From: CAYYMH01 sp964472785
GTDB taxonomy: Bacteria > Zhuqueibacterota > Zhuqueibacteria > Thermofontimicrobiales > Thermofontimicrobiaceae
Reading direction: 5' to 3'
Length of the DNA: 64,000 nucleotides
Assembly: GCA_964472785.1 (NCBI GenBank)
Contig: CAYYMH010000016.1
Location: 1 to 64,000, forward strand
Shown here: positions 35,701-44,011 of the stretch, one piece after another
Numbering within the stretch: position 1 is the first letter of the stretch
Layout of the letters: the number at the start of each line of letters is the position of its first letter
Notes under the pieces: model-generated
Told to the model about the DNA's origin: nothing
The model's database searches: none
The model's input: only the letters and a program-made list of their open reading frames with translations
Translations under genes and position numbers: made by a program

Positions 35701-38700
35701 AATGCATACTCAACCGGAGCGTAACATTTTTGTTGCATTTTTCGTTGCGCAAGCATAAATGCTTCCGCCACAGTGTGATTTTGCAACTCTTCAAATAGCA
35801 TCTGCCGAAAACCATGACCGCCAGACTGTTTCATGGACATCACTAAACTCGGGCTTCCGGCATAGAGCAAGATGCGCTCCAGCGCTGTACCAGCATAGCT
35901 ATCCAGATTTGCTGTCCCGTCTACCAATACCAAATATGGGTTCAAATCTAATGCGTAAATATCTTTTATCTGCAATGGTTCTAAATTCTCAAACTCTTTG
36001 ACTTGCAAATAAGAGATCAATGGATCAAAATTTTTCTGAGTAAACTCAACATTTAAAAAGACAATATCGGGACGTGATACCATAGTAAAAAAATCTTCCT
36101 TTGTTCTCGTCTTTTCTTTAATTTCATGTGCCGGATTCATGTCAATATATTCAAACTCATAATCATCAGATGTCAGATCCGAAGAAGCGAGAAAAAGTTT
36201 TTTGCCACTGATTTTACGTCGATAAAAACTGAAATAGTAGTTGGACAAACTTGGAGAGAGCGTAATCATTTTAATTTCATCATTTCCGCTTGATTTAGAA
36301 AAATTAATCAAATAGCTGAACGGCACTTTAGCAAGAATTCCATCCGGAATTATAATGATTGTATTAAAAGGACGAATATTATCAGCGATCGGCTCAATGA
36401 GATTCTGCCAAACTGATTCGCTCTTGTTTTCGATTAGTGCACAGGAATCTTCAGACAGGGCTTGGATCCAATCATTAATATGCATGGTAAGCTGCGCGTG
36501 ATCAATCGGCTTTTGAAATATTGTTACCGAATCCGAAGAAATTGTCCAAATGTATAACATACTATTCGTAATAAAATAATCCACGACGATTGAACCGTCA
36601 TACAAAATTTTTTGAATCTGAGGGTAAGTCACTGGTTCGGTTGTTATAAACGATTCTAATTCTGGATCTTCACTTTTCAAATCTTCCAATAATTGTTGAT
36701 ACTCGCTTTCATATCTCCTCTTCTGCCTATCCCACATCATCACATCAGCTTTATTTTGATCATTTTTCAAAGCTGCTTCTCTAAGATTCGCTTCCAATGA
36801 AGCAATTTCGTTCTTTAAAAAATGAGCATTACCAAGAAATATTTTATGCCGCTCTTTCTTTAAAGACAACTTGTGGCTACCTATCGTATCCAAATATTCT
36901 TTTCCACGGTACTTTTCGGTGAACCGAAGACCGGTTAAAGGAAGCTTGTTTTCGACAAAATACTGAACAGCCGTTTCGTATAATTTTCTTACATTATGAC
37001 GGTAAAGCGGCGTAGCCCGAAAGGTTTTTAGATGTTCAGAACTTTTTTCCAAGGATTTAACGGCTTCATTTAAATAAAAACCGACATCCTGATTGGCTGT
37101 TTTTTTACCTGCATCTACTTTATACTGGCTTAAAAGCAGAGCGAGATCAAAATCAATTTGCCAAAGCAAGGATGAATAATTATTTGAAAGTGCTGTTTTT
37201 CTTGCTTGTATTAAACGTTGAATTGCATCATCACCTTCTCCCAACCTCGACGACAAATAGGCTAAATTCCTTTGATTCATTATTTCTTCAATAAAATATT
37301 TATTATTCCGGCTCAATTTTAAAGCCTCATTAAAGCATGAATCAGCAATCGCCCATTTTTCTAAATTATCAAATTGAATCCGAATCTGTTCTTCCCGGTC
37401 TCCCTTGCTTCCCAGACTATCGTATTTATCTTCACTAAAAAGCACATGCAAACTGCCAAGCAAATTATAAATTTGGATTCTCTCACGAGAAAACCCCAGT
37501 AAACCGGTATCATAAAAAGCAAGTGCATGATGCAAATACTGGAAACTTTTTTCAGAATTATCCAACGATTTGGTTTCGAGATTATATTGCGGACGCTTTG
37601 ATAATTCAGCAGTTTTCAAAAGATGCAATTTCGTCGTAAGCACACTAATACTGCCGAGATTTATCGTGTTAATTAACATACCGGGCAAATTCTGTTCTTT
37701 CTGACATATTTTATAAGATTGTTCGAAGAACGACCAAGCTCTTGAGTAATCAAAATCCAAATAATAAAGATATCCAATATTATTCAGGAAAATTGCTTCA
37801 GCTGTTTTATCTTTTCTTTTTCTATAAATATTAATTCGTTTTTGAAGGTATGAAATCGCTTCCGGAATAGAACGTTTATTTAAAACGGACTGCCCCATGA
37901 TGGAGTACAACAAGGCGATCTCTTCCTGGGTTGTAAAACCACCCGCAGCCGTAGAACTGCCTGCGCCGATTTCTCCCAGATTCCAAACTGGGAATTCAAT
38001 GCCTAAAATACCGATTTTTATCCAATTCGGCTCAGCCTCTACTTTCTTTACTCTATCGCTTTGAATTAAATCAAGTGCCTTTTCAGCGTAACGAATCGCC
38101 TCGTCATGGTCATTCAGTAAAGAATAATTGTAAGCAATACTTCGGTAATCAATTTCCAACTCATTATAACGCTTTTTAGTTTTATCGTATTCCGCCGCCA
38201 TTTGTAAATACATGACAGACTCATCATATTCTCCAGCCAGTTGGTATAACAATGCCAACCATTTTACACAGAGAACCCAGTTCTCCTTGTCTCCCAATTG
38301 GTTATAAAGATTAATAGCCGTCTTAAAATGTGCAGGTCCTTGAGTAAAATCTTCCGCCACTAGCGCACAGCGTCCCATTCTTTTATAAAACTCGGCTTTA
38401 GACGCCAAATCTTTGAAGGTTGAATCATATTTTAGCTTCATTTGATAATAATAGTATGCCCGCTCAAAACCAAACTCTTTCAAATTGAAATAATTCGCTG
38501 CCAAATTAAGCGCTAACTCACTCTCCAGCAATGGGTTTTCATTTTCATCGTTTAATGCAACCGCAGTTGTTAAAACCTCGATTGCTTTTTCGTACCATTG
38601 CTCAGGTTTTTCTTCCTTTTGCATTGTGGCCCAATTAAATACAGTTTGAATTGGTGCCGTTACTGTATTGAACGCTTTGGTAAAAAAACCATGTTCCTTA

Positions 38701-41240
38701 TTTCGAAGCACATTTTGATACTGCTCAATCATCTGATAATTAAAACTCAGCGTCAAGTAAGCCTGAACGATGCGATAATTCTTGGATAACGCTGATTCAA
38801 TCAATGTATTTGACTTCTTCATCATATCCAAATCAAAGTTGAGAAGATTTTTCGTTCTGTCACTTCTCTCAGTTGCTTTGTAGGAATAGCACAATCCTAA
38901 CATGTATAAAAGTATCTCGTCTTTCGGGTTGCGTTCTTTCAAACTCTGGTACATTTTCACAGCTTCACTAATATTATTTTGCGCATACATGGTTGCGATT
39001 AATCCACGATGCGCTTCAATGTTTCTTGGATCCAATTCAATTGCGTTGCGATAATGGAATCTTGACGCAGTGATTTCATCGGCCCGTCGATATCGGCTGG
39101 CAATTTTAATATATGTTTCGATCAATCGTTCTTGAGCCTCTACAGAATAAAGACCACTTTGGACGTGATTATAATTTTCCATTACTTTTTTATAATGTCG
39201 AATCGATCGAAGATCATCTTCTTTTTTCTGAAAAACCTCCCCCAACTTGAGTTCTGCCAACGCTGAAATTTCTGTTTTCTCCGGATAATTTTGTGTTACA
39301 GCCAGCAGTTCATCGATTGCTGCATTATAATCATTATGAGTAAAAAACAATTCACCCAACTTCAATTGTGCCCAAGCTGCCAATCGTTCATAGTCAGCGT
39401 ATTGTGCAATGATATTACGGTAACTGGTAACAGTATTTTCAAAAGAGTCTCTGTTTCCAATACTTAAAATTCGCTCCATTGCTGCATTCACCCAGCGCGT
39501 CTGTTGCGGATATTTCTTAATCACTTGCAGATAGGCATTCACAATTTCTTCCTTTTGCCCGAATATCGCATAAATGTCACCCATTAATAAGTGTGCCTTG
39601 GCACCTGTTTCTTTAGATTCTGGATATTCAATATTAAATTTTTTTATTTCATTTATTGCTTGACTATAGTTCCTGTGAAGAAAATACGATTCGGCGATTA
39701 GGAAGCGGGCTTGAGCTTGAATTCGCTGATGGCGGGGTGAGTTGTTAATTATTTTTTCCAACTCTTCGACATATTCATCTTGTTTCTCATTGTTTACTTC
39801 AAACTTCAATTTAAACATGCTGATCTTTGTTTCTTTGATCAATTCTTCATCGTTGCTATAATGCGATAAAATTTCATCAAAATATGCTGCGGCAATCTCT
39901 GTTTGCTTCAATTTCGCGTGCGTGCGAGCAATTTGGTAAAGCGCCCAGCCAGCCCAGTAAGTATCATTTGGGAAAAAATCAAAGACCCGGTTAAATGCGA
40001 AAATTCTATTTTCGAGCTTCGTTTGGTCGATATTCAATGAGTCCGAATCAAACACTAAATCTTGATTTGGCAAATCAAAATAACTCAAAGCAAATTCATA
40101 TTGTAAAAAGGCCGTCTTTTGTTTCGGAATGGGCCCGTTGATCGGCAATGACCAGATGTCGTCATTTTTGCTTCTTCGAGAATTGAAATAAACTACCGAA
40201 TCAATACTACAAACAGGTTGATAATCATAATGAAAGTTCGGTAACAGTTTCACCTCTTGAAACGCAATTCGTGTTTCAACATCTTTTGTATTTAATAGAC
40301 GATCTGCATTTGTCGCAAGATTAGTGGTTATCTGTTTATCTGAAATAATCATATCGACATTTATTTTCCAAAGCGACGGCTGATTATCGGGATCAATTTT
40401 TCCATCATGATTCGTATCACGGTCATAACGGGTAAACAAAATCTCCCCTGCATTCGGGTTCCAGGATGGAAAAGCAACATCTGCTATGCCGGACGTAACA
40501 GGGACGTTCATACGAACATGAGGAACATCTTTATCAAAGTCAAGTTCCAGGCAGAACAACTGACCATTTGATGTCACCTCATTGAAAGCAATATAAGCGA
40601 TTCGATTCCCTTGTCCTGACCAGGCCGGTGAAATGGATTTAATTCGTGTGAGTCGGAACAACTTCTTTTTTTTGAATTGATAAACAAAGATATTATGAGT
40701 ACCATAACGATCTGAAGAGAATGCCAAATATCGGCCATTTGGTGAAAAACAAGGAGACAAATCAGCGCCCAGGTATGTCGTTATTTTTCTCGGCTCCCCT
40801 CGCGGCTTGAAAACACCTCGTTTCTTTTTTACAGACACCATCCAGATGTCTCCGAGAGCATCTTCCCGGTATGAAACGAAAGCAATATTCTCTCCGTCCG
40901 GAGACCAGGCCGGCATGATATCGTCTGCCTGATGTTTAGTAATTTGATAAGCCGTCCCTCCTTTAACTGATTTAATCCAAATCTCCATATTTCCATTACG
41001 TTTGGAAGCAAATGCTACCCATTGACCATCCGGGGAAACCGCCGGATATAAATCTGTTTCCGGATGTGTTGTAACCTGATGGTAAATATACGTCAGATCG
41101 AACAAATCTTCGCTGACAGATGGGGGCTGGCTCGTTAACATTTGCATCAATCCACCGATTCGATGTTTTGAACAAAACGTTGAAGTCACAAAAAGAATAA
41201 ATAAAGAAAAAAACAGCCTGACTATTAATCTTCGTCGCAT
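32760..41240 (-). CDS. Giant PD40 propeller-TPR-CHAT(inactive)-TPR-CHAT(active) protein
   Basis: This 2,826-residue protein has an N-terminal signal-like segment (MRRRLIVRLFFSLFILFVTS, Cys23). A TolB-like PD40 beta propeller follows (about 50-340; LYPAVSPDGQWVAFASK, MPAWSPDGENIAFVSY), then a long TPR solenoid (about 375-1450), a coiled coil, a first CHAT-like domain (about 1535-1855), a second TPR block (about 1890-2420), another coiled coil and a C-terminal CHAT domain (about 2510-2826). The last domain has the catalytic pair His2692 (LLSCHGEF) and Cys2737 (AMSACETG), plus FIYAGASSLLSSLWKVDD. The first domain keeps the fold pattern (LLYAGSPSLVMSMK) but has neither residue. CHAT domains are caspase/separase-like Cys proteases. 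The TPR-coil-CHAT order occurs twice, suggesting internal duplication. Target and trigger are unknown. Confidence 0.9.
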   Translation of the reverse strand: MRRRLIVRLFFSLFILFVTSTFCSKHRIGGLMQMLTSQPPSVSEDLFDLTYIYHQVTTHPETDLYPAVSPDGQWVAFASKRNGNMEIWIKSVKGGTAYQITKHQADDIMPAWSPDGENIAFVSYREDALGDIWMVSVKKKRGVFKPRGEPRKITTYLGADLSPCFSPNGRYLAFSSDRYGTHNIFVYQFKKKKLFRLTRIKSISPAWSGQGNRIAYIAFNEVTSNGQLFCLELDFDKDVPHVRMNVPVTSGIADVAFPSWNPNAGEILFTRYDRDTNHDGKIDPDNQPSLWKINVDMIISDKQITTNLATNADRLLNTKDVETRIAFQEVKLLPNFHYDYQPVCSIDSVVYFNSRRSKNDDIWSLPINGPIPKQKTAFLQYEFALSYFDLPNQDLVFDSDSLNIDQTKLENRIFAFNRVFDFFPNDTYWAGWALYQIARTHAKLKQTEIAAAYFDEILSHYSNDEELIKETKISMFKLKFEVNNEKQDEYVEELEKIINNSPRHQRIQAQARFLIAESYFLHRNYSQAINEIKKFNIEYPESKETGAKAHLLMGDIYAIFGQKEEIVNAYLQVIKKYPQQTRWVNAAMERILSIGNRDSFENTVTSYRNIIAQYADYERLAAWAQLKLGELFFTHNDYNAAIDELLAVTQNYPEKTEISALAELKLGEVFQKKEDDLRSIRHYKKVMENYNHVQSGLYSVEAQERLIETYIKIASRYRRADEITASRFHYRNAIELDPRNIEAHRGLIATMYAQNNISEAVKMYQSLKERNPKDEILLYMLGLCYSYKATERSDRTKNLLNFDLDMMKKSNTLIESALSKNYRIVQAYLTLSFNYQMIEQYQNVLRNKEHGFFTKAFNTVTAPIQTVFNWATMQKEEKPEQWYEKAIEVLTTAVALNDENENPLLESELALNLAANYFNLKEFGFERAYYYYQMKLKYDSTFKDLASKAEFYKRMGRCALVAEDFTQGPAHFKTAINLYNQLGDKENWVLCVKWLALLYQLAGEYDESVMYLQMAAEYDKTKKRYNELEIDYRSIAYNYSLLNDHDEAIRYAEKALDLIQSDRVKKVEAEPNWIKIGILGIEFPVWNLGEIGAGSSTAAGGFTTQEEIALLYSIMGQSVLNKRSIPEAISYLQKRINIYRKRKDKTAEAIFLNNIGYLYYLDFDYSRAWSFFEQSYKICQKEQNLPGMLINTINLGSISVLTTKLHLLKTAELSKRPQYNLETKSLDNSEKSFQYLHHALAFYDTGLLGFSRERIQIYNLLGSLHVLFSEDKYDSLGSKGDREEQIRIQFDNLEKWAIADSCFNEALKLSRNNKYFIEEIMNQRNLAYLSSRLGEGDDAIQRLIQARKTALSNNYSSLLWQIDFDLALLLSQYKVDAGKKTANQDVGFYLNEAVKSLEKSSEHLKTFRATPLYRHNVRKLYETAVQYFVENKLPLTGLRFTEKYRGKEYLDTIGSHKLSLKKERHKIFLGNAHFLKNEIASLEANLREAALKNDQNKADVMMWDRQKRRYESEYQQLLEDLKSEDPELESFITTEPVTYPQIQKILYDGSIVVDYFITNSMLYIWTISSDSVTIFQKPIDHAQLTMHINDWIQALSEDSCALIENKSESVWQNLIEPIADNIRPFNTIIIIPDGILAKVPFSYLINFSKSSGNDEIKMITLSPSLSNYYFSFYRRKISGKKLFLASSDLTSDDYEFEYIDMNPAHEIKEKTRTKEDFFTMVSRPDIVFLNVEFTQKNFDPLISYLQVKEFENLEPLQIKDIYALDLNPYLVLVDGTANLDSYAGTALERILLYAGSPSLVMSMKQSGGHGFRQMLFEELQNHTVAEAFMLAQRKMQQKCYAPVEYAFYQLIGFQGMTHEQEEIYANERLFSTVAVANQYYEEGSWKDAMNNYEKALKMAKKQRNSDAIENLYQLILDCAANGRYYDTAIYYQKELIELAEKNDDLSAFAQGLNYLVYFYTQKRDFDNAVKYQTQYLNLVKKYELKEEIANSYRHLGLVYERDGNKEKALACFTKAISVFREVGDSLNVADVLKDRGRIYLLKFDNYSKALDDQEGALAIYNQQNETERAIEVLQNIGLSHERLANYQTALEYQQNALNMSMNFGNERWIGISKQYLANVNWKTGNFEIALQYQREALNVFENLGETKLLSVGFATQGLISLSLGDPGEALILERKALELAETINDFQDMATIHKNISLIYRSKKQWKDALSHVEQALQYDQKVGSKRGLSYDFRELGIIKFQLGLNAEGFQNLRRALSLSKEIYDGRNISQCYYEIGRAHYLSQNIPAALDTLSLTMELADKLFIPDVQWRAHRITGKIYQQQGKLEAALNAFNRALEVVEDMRSQIKVEEYKSGFIDNKLDVYYDLVNLYLTLDFPEKALAIVERAKSRNFIEMIANRDIEFSGSFSNESLEQRKKMEQKISRVQNEISSIKVKQDQITAPEKARHVQLKEKLAALRTEYQALITRLKEQNPELAQMVSVEPLQVSSLQRDLPDSTMILEYFYTKDRLIVWAIKKESVLAKSRIIDEDQVFSLVDSLREQIKKQYSTDKTARSLYEILCKPVESAMKDVKHLVIIPHGVLHYLPFAALISDENMFLIEKYSLSISPSSMVLNICLEKGERFLRRDKFESRILAFGNPELGDPRFDLPFAEKEIESIQLLYSDVETFIGENATETNLKKLGGGSNMILLSCHGEFESSNPLFSALLLSPDFQNDGRLEAHEIFGLNLNAYLVAMSACETGLSKVGVGDELVGLNRSFIYAGASSLLSSLWKVDDLTTAIMIKRYFRYLKEGASRSAALQKAVVFVKEKINVHPYYWSAFNIIGDFR

Positions 41241-41298
41241 ATTTGTCGCCTATATCGTCTTTTCCGTTTTAACAGCTACTCTTGCCATTTAAAATAAG

Positions 41299-41333
41299 AA
41301 AGATCATATATGGTTATCCCACACATGATCTTT
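41299..41333 (-). terminator. Hairpin downstream of the DUF1318 lipoprotein gene
   Basis: AAAGATCAT (41299-41307) and ATGATCTTT (41325-41333) form a 9-bp stem with a 17-base loop between the DUF1318 gene and the CHAT gene. On the minus strand it is followed by CTTATTTT, a moderate U-tract. The plus-strand side has a longer T run but no gene to terminate. It probably separates the DUF1318 transcript from the CHAT gene. Confidence 0.5.
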
Positions 41334-41381
41334 ATTTTTTTTAAATTAAATCAATTGCTCAAATTTTATTCTCACACCATT

Positions 41382-41960
41382 TTATTTCTGAATCCATTCT
41401 CCGTTATCATTTTGAATCCACGAACCGGAAGGCGCATTGTCTTGATTAATGTTTGCGAAAACACCAGCAACGTTCTTTTCTCCAGCTTCAGCCGCGTATT
41501 CATTTAATAGTATTATCCTGTCCATGATTGTTTTACGGTAATCATTTTCACTTTTTATAATCTGAACCACCCGATTTTTCAGTTCCGAATCATTTTCCAA
41601 CTTTTCAGCATCAATCAGTTCTAATAGCCCTTGATTGTTTTCACCAACATAACCTTTTTCCAAAAATTCTACAATATCATCTTTATTAAACTTTCGCCCA
41701 CGCACCGCTTCAAGTACGCGTTTTTTTTCATCAGACATTGTTGTTTGTTGATTTGTATTGGTAGAGCGCACAGACGCCAACGTCCAGACATCTTCTTCGA
41801 TCTGCTCATAAGTTCCGATAACTTGATTCTCCAAAGCGGTTTTTTCTCCGGTAATGTTGACCTCCGGTGCTTTAACGCTGCATTGATTGATCAGCAATGC
41901 CAAAAAGAAAATGCTTAAAAGAACAACCGGATAGCTTGAAATAAATCTTCTTGTCTTCAT
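41382..41960 (-). CDS. DUF1318 (YdbL-like) lipoprotein
   Basis: This 192-residue protein has a lipoprotein signal (VVLLSIFFLALLINQC, Cys about 27) and begins its mature part with SVKAPEVNITGEKTALENQVIG. The C-terminal half has the DUF1318/YdbL pattern: KNRVVQIIKSENDYRKTIMD, LNEYAAEAGEKNVAGVFA and the Trp-rich ending SGSWIQNDNGEWIQK. Function of the family is unknown; E. coli YdbL is a small periplasmic protein encoded beside YnbE and YdbH, which help organise envelope lipid transport. Neither partner is seen here. Ribosome site AGGAGG lies before ATG. Upstream neighbours DUF948 and YtxH share the orientation. Confidence 0.83.
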   Translation of the reverse strand: MKTRRFISSYPVVLLSIFFLALLINQCSVKAPEVNITGEKTALENQVIGTYEQIEEDVWTLASVRSTNTNQQTTMSDEKKRVLEAVRGRKFNKDDIVEFLEKGYVGENNQGLLELIDAEKLENDSELKNRVVQIIKSENDYRKTIMDRIILLNEYAAEAGEKNVAGVFANINQDNAPSGSWIQNDNGEWIQK

Positions 41961-42048
41961 TTATCTATCCTCCTTGATTTTACATGAATTACTTTTAATA
42001 TATTAAATCTCAGTATCAGCGATTGTGAGCCGGATCAATAAATGGAAA

Positions 42049-42420
42049 CTATCTTTTCCAAACATTAATAAAAGCGCGCAGCGAACGGGAAATCGCTGAA
42101 ATTAATGTAGCAAATTCTATAATGGGTTGCTGCAATTTCTCCTGTAATACTCTTTCAAACTCGTTCACCCGGGTGATTGTCTGTTTTATTTCTCCGACGC
42201 TCCCTTCCACCATATCCATTTGTTGCCGGATAGACTGAACGATTTTTTTCACATCATTTACTACAATTGTTAAATCATGTGAGATGGGCGCAATTTGCTG
42301 GCGCGTTGTGTCCAAAATTTTCTCGGCTTCTCTGGCAGTTCTTCTGAACTGAAATAAGACAATCAACAGACCAACCACAAAAACGACAACGAACACAGCA
42401 ACACTTATTTCGAGTATCAT
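42049..42420 (-). CDS. DUF948 membrane-anchored coiled-coil protein
   Basis: This 123-residue protein has an N-terminal membrane helix (ILEISVAVFVVVFVVGLLIV, about 2-21) followed by a heptad-like helical tail with repeated V/I spacing (APISHDLTIVVNDVKKIVQ, MVEGSVGEIKQTITRVNEF). This is the DUF948 layout. Function is unknown; DUF948 genes commonly sit beside YtxH genes, as here, in stress-response or envelope contexts. It lies 22 bases after the YtxH gene in the same direction and they are likely co-transcribed. Confidence 0.85.
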   Translation of the reverse strand: MILEISVAVFVVVFVVGLLIVLFQFRRTAREAEKILDTTRQQIAPISHDLTIVVNDVKKIVQSIRQQMDMVEGSVGEIKQTITRVNEFERVLQEKLQQPIIEFATLISAISRSLRAFINVWKR

Positions 42421-42442
42421 TTTATTGTTCCTTATTATTCAA

Positions 42443-42925
42443 TTACGACTTTTTTGATTTTGCTTTGTCAATCTCTTCTTTGAAGGTTTTTTTGCTTGTT
42501 TCAAATGCCTCGCTTATTTTAGCTTTTTTTTCTTTGATATTCTTCTTTCCGGTGTCAATCGTATCAGATATTTTTGCAATATTTTTTTCTATTTCTTTTT
42601 TTGCGTCTGCGGATAAGTTTTCACTTTCTTGAAGAATGTCTTCAAATTTTTTCTTCGCTTCCGCGAATTTGGCTTCAGCTTCTTTCCTGAGCTGTTCGGC
42701 TCGTTTTAAACCGTCAGCCAGTGCTTCACCTGAGATTTCTTTTGCTTCTTCGTACAGTTTCTCCGCCTCCGATTTAAGTTTAGTTGATTTTTCCTTAATA
42801 TCATCTCTCATTTCTCTTCCGGTTTTAGGCGTATAGAGCAGGGCTAATCCGGCACCGATAAATCCGCCTAACAATATACCCTTAAAAAACGACAGAGCCG
42901 AACCTGTTTTTTCTCTTTCTTCCAT
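42443..42925 (-). CDS. YtxH-domain stress/envelope protein
   Basis: This 160-residue protein begins with a Gly-rich membrane helix (SFFKGILLGGFIGAGLALLY) followed by TPKTGREMRDDIKEK, the YtxH signature. The remaining 110 residues are a highly charged Lys/Glu/Ala helix, probably a long coiled coil like LEA- or Hfq-type stress proteins. A strong ribosome site AAGGAG precedes ATG. It heads a two- or three-gene transcript with DUF948 and possibly DUF1318, and is divergent from the patatin gene. Related B. subtilis proteins are general-stress induced; that regulation is not shown here. Confidence 0.88.
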   Translation of the reverse strand: MEEREKTGSALSFFKGILLGGFIGAGLALLYTPKTGREMRDDIKEKSTKLKSEAEKLYEEAKEISGEALADGLKRAEQLRKEAEAKFAEAKKKFEDILQESENLSADAKKEIEKNIAKISDTIDTGKKNIKEKKAKISEAFETSKKTFKEEIDKAKSKKS

Positions 42926-42962
42926 GATCTAATCTCCTTAAATAAATGGTTAAACAATATTT

Positions 42963-42991
42963 AAATTACAATAAAAATTGGATAAAGTCAA
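42963..42991 (-). promoter_or_regulatory. Possible promoter for the YtxH-DUF948 transcript
   Basis: On the minus strand TTGACT and TAATTT are separated by 17 bases, 38 bases upstream of the YtxH start codon. The sequence around it is very AT-rich, so chance matches are easy. Confidence 0.35.
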
Positions 42992-43091
42992 GTTATTTAT
43001 TAAATTCAAATAGCACAGTTTAGATGAATCTAATTGGAAATATATTCGTAACATTTCTGTAATCTTATTTTGCTACATTCAAACTTTATTA

Positions 43092-43120
43092 TTGACATTT
43101 AACGAAATATTATTTATTTT
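43092..43120 (+). promoter_or_regulatory. Possible promoter for the patatin-ABC transcript
   Basis: TTGACA at 43092-43097 is followed after 17 bases by TATTTT (43115-43120), 41 bases before the patatin start codon. The -35 match is perfect and the -10 is imperfect, in an AT-rich region. Confidence 0.4.
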
Positions 43121-43161
43121 TTTACCATACTTTTAAAAATTTTGCAAACCCAATATATATC

Positions 43162-43983
43162 ATGCCAAAAAGAGAAAAAAAAATTGGATTGGCGCTTAGT
43201 GGCGGAGCAGTTCTCGGAATTGCTCATCTTGGTGCAATAAAGGTATTAGAAGAACACCGGATTCCAATCGACTTGATTGCCGGTACAAGTGCTGGTTCTT
43301 TGGTTGGTGCTTTTTTAGCTGCTGGTTACTCCTCAGATCAATTGTACGAGATGGTAAAATCACTTTCATGGGACGATATTGGCAAAGTGACAATCCCTAA
43401 AATGGGGCTTTTAAACAGCAAAGAACTTGAAAAATTCATTGATGATGAACTGGGCAGAATAGACATTACTTCGCTCCCAAAGCCCTATGCTGCCGTTGGA
43501 GTGGACTTAAGTACAGGACAGCAGGTTATTTTCAGAAACGGTCCGGTCTCTGAAGCAGTACGGGCAAGTTGCGCTATCCCCGGCGTCTTTACTCCTTTGA
43601 TCAAAGATAAAAGCGTTATTGTCGATGGAGGGGTTCTCAACTTTCTTCCAACCAATGTCGTCAAAGAAATGGGCGCAGATTATGTGATCAGTATCAAGCT
43701 CATGCCGTCAATTACAAAAAACAAACCGCCGCAGAATATTATTCAAGTTTTGGTCAACTCCTTTGTCTTAGCCTTGAGTCAGATCGCAGAGCACTCACCT
43801 CAGGGGGATATCACTATTACCCCTGACTTAACCGGCTTAAATCCACACGATTTTAAACAAGCTGAAAAATTATACCGACAGGGTCAAATTGCCGCGCTCC
43901 AAAAAATCGATCAAATTCGACAGGAGCTAACAGATGAAAATCAAAAAAAAGGCTTTCTTGAAAATCTAAAAAAGCTGTTTTAA
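43162..43983 (+). CDS. Patatin-like phospholipase (RssA/YchK type)
   Basis: This 273-residue protein has the oxyanion loop GLALSGGAVLGIAHLGAIKV (about 9-28), the nucleophile elbow GTSAG with Ser43, and the dyad Asp155 in VDGGVLNFLP. This is the compact bacterial patatin layout with a Ser-Asp dyad, acting as an acyl hydrolase on phospholipids at the cytoplasmic membrane face. No signal peptide is present. The C-terminal 60 residues are helical and charged. It is followed 28 bases later by the NatAB-like exporter genes, so the three probably form one operon. Substrate is unknown. Confidence 0.93.
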   Translation: MPKREKKIGLALSGGAVLGIAHLGAIKVLEEHRIPIDLIAGTSAGSLVGAFLAAGYSSDQLYEMVKSLSWDDIGKVTIPKMGLLNSKELEKFIDDELGRIDITSLPKPYAAVGVDLSTGQQVIFRNGPVSEAVRASCAIPGVFTPLIKDKSVIVDGGVLNFLPTNVVKEMGADYVISIKLMPSITKNKPPQNIIQVLVNSFVLALSQIAEHSPQGDITITPDLTGLNPHDFKQAEKLYRQGQIAALQKIDQIRQELTDENQKKGFLENLKKLF

Positions 43984-44011
43984 AATAATTTAAAAAACTT
44001 CGGAGGTTTCC

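Noticed and set aside
32760..41240. CRISPR-linked Craspase (TPR-CHAT with gRAMP) system
   Set aside because: No Cas-like effector, repeat-spacer array or reverse transcriptase is present near the CHAT gene, and its neighbours are envelope proteins.
41241..41298. Sigma-54-like site TGGCAAGAGTAGCTGT upstream of the CHAT gene
   Set aside because: The -24 half is present but there is no TTGC/TTGT at the proper spacing.
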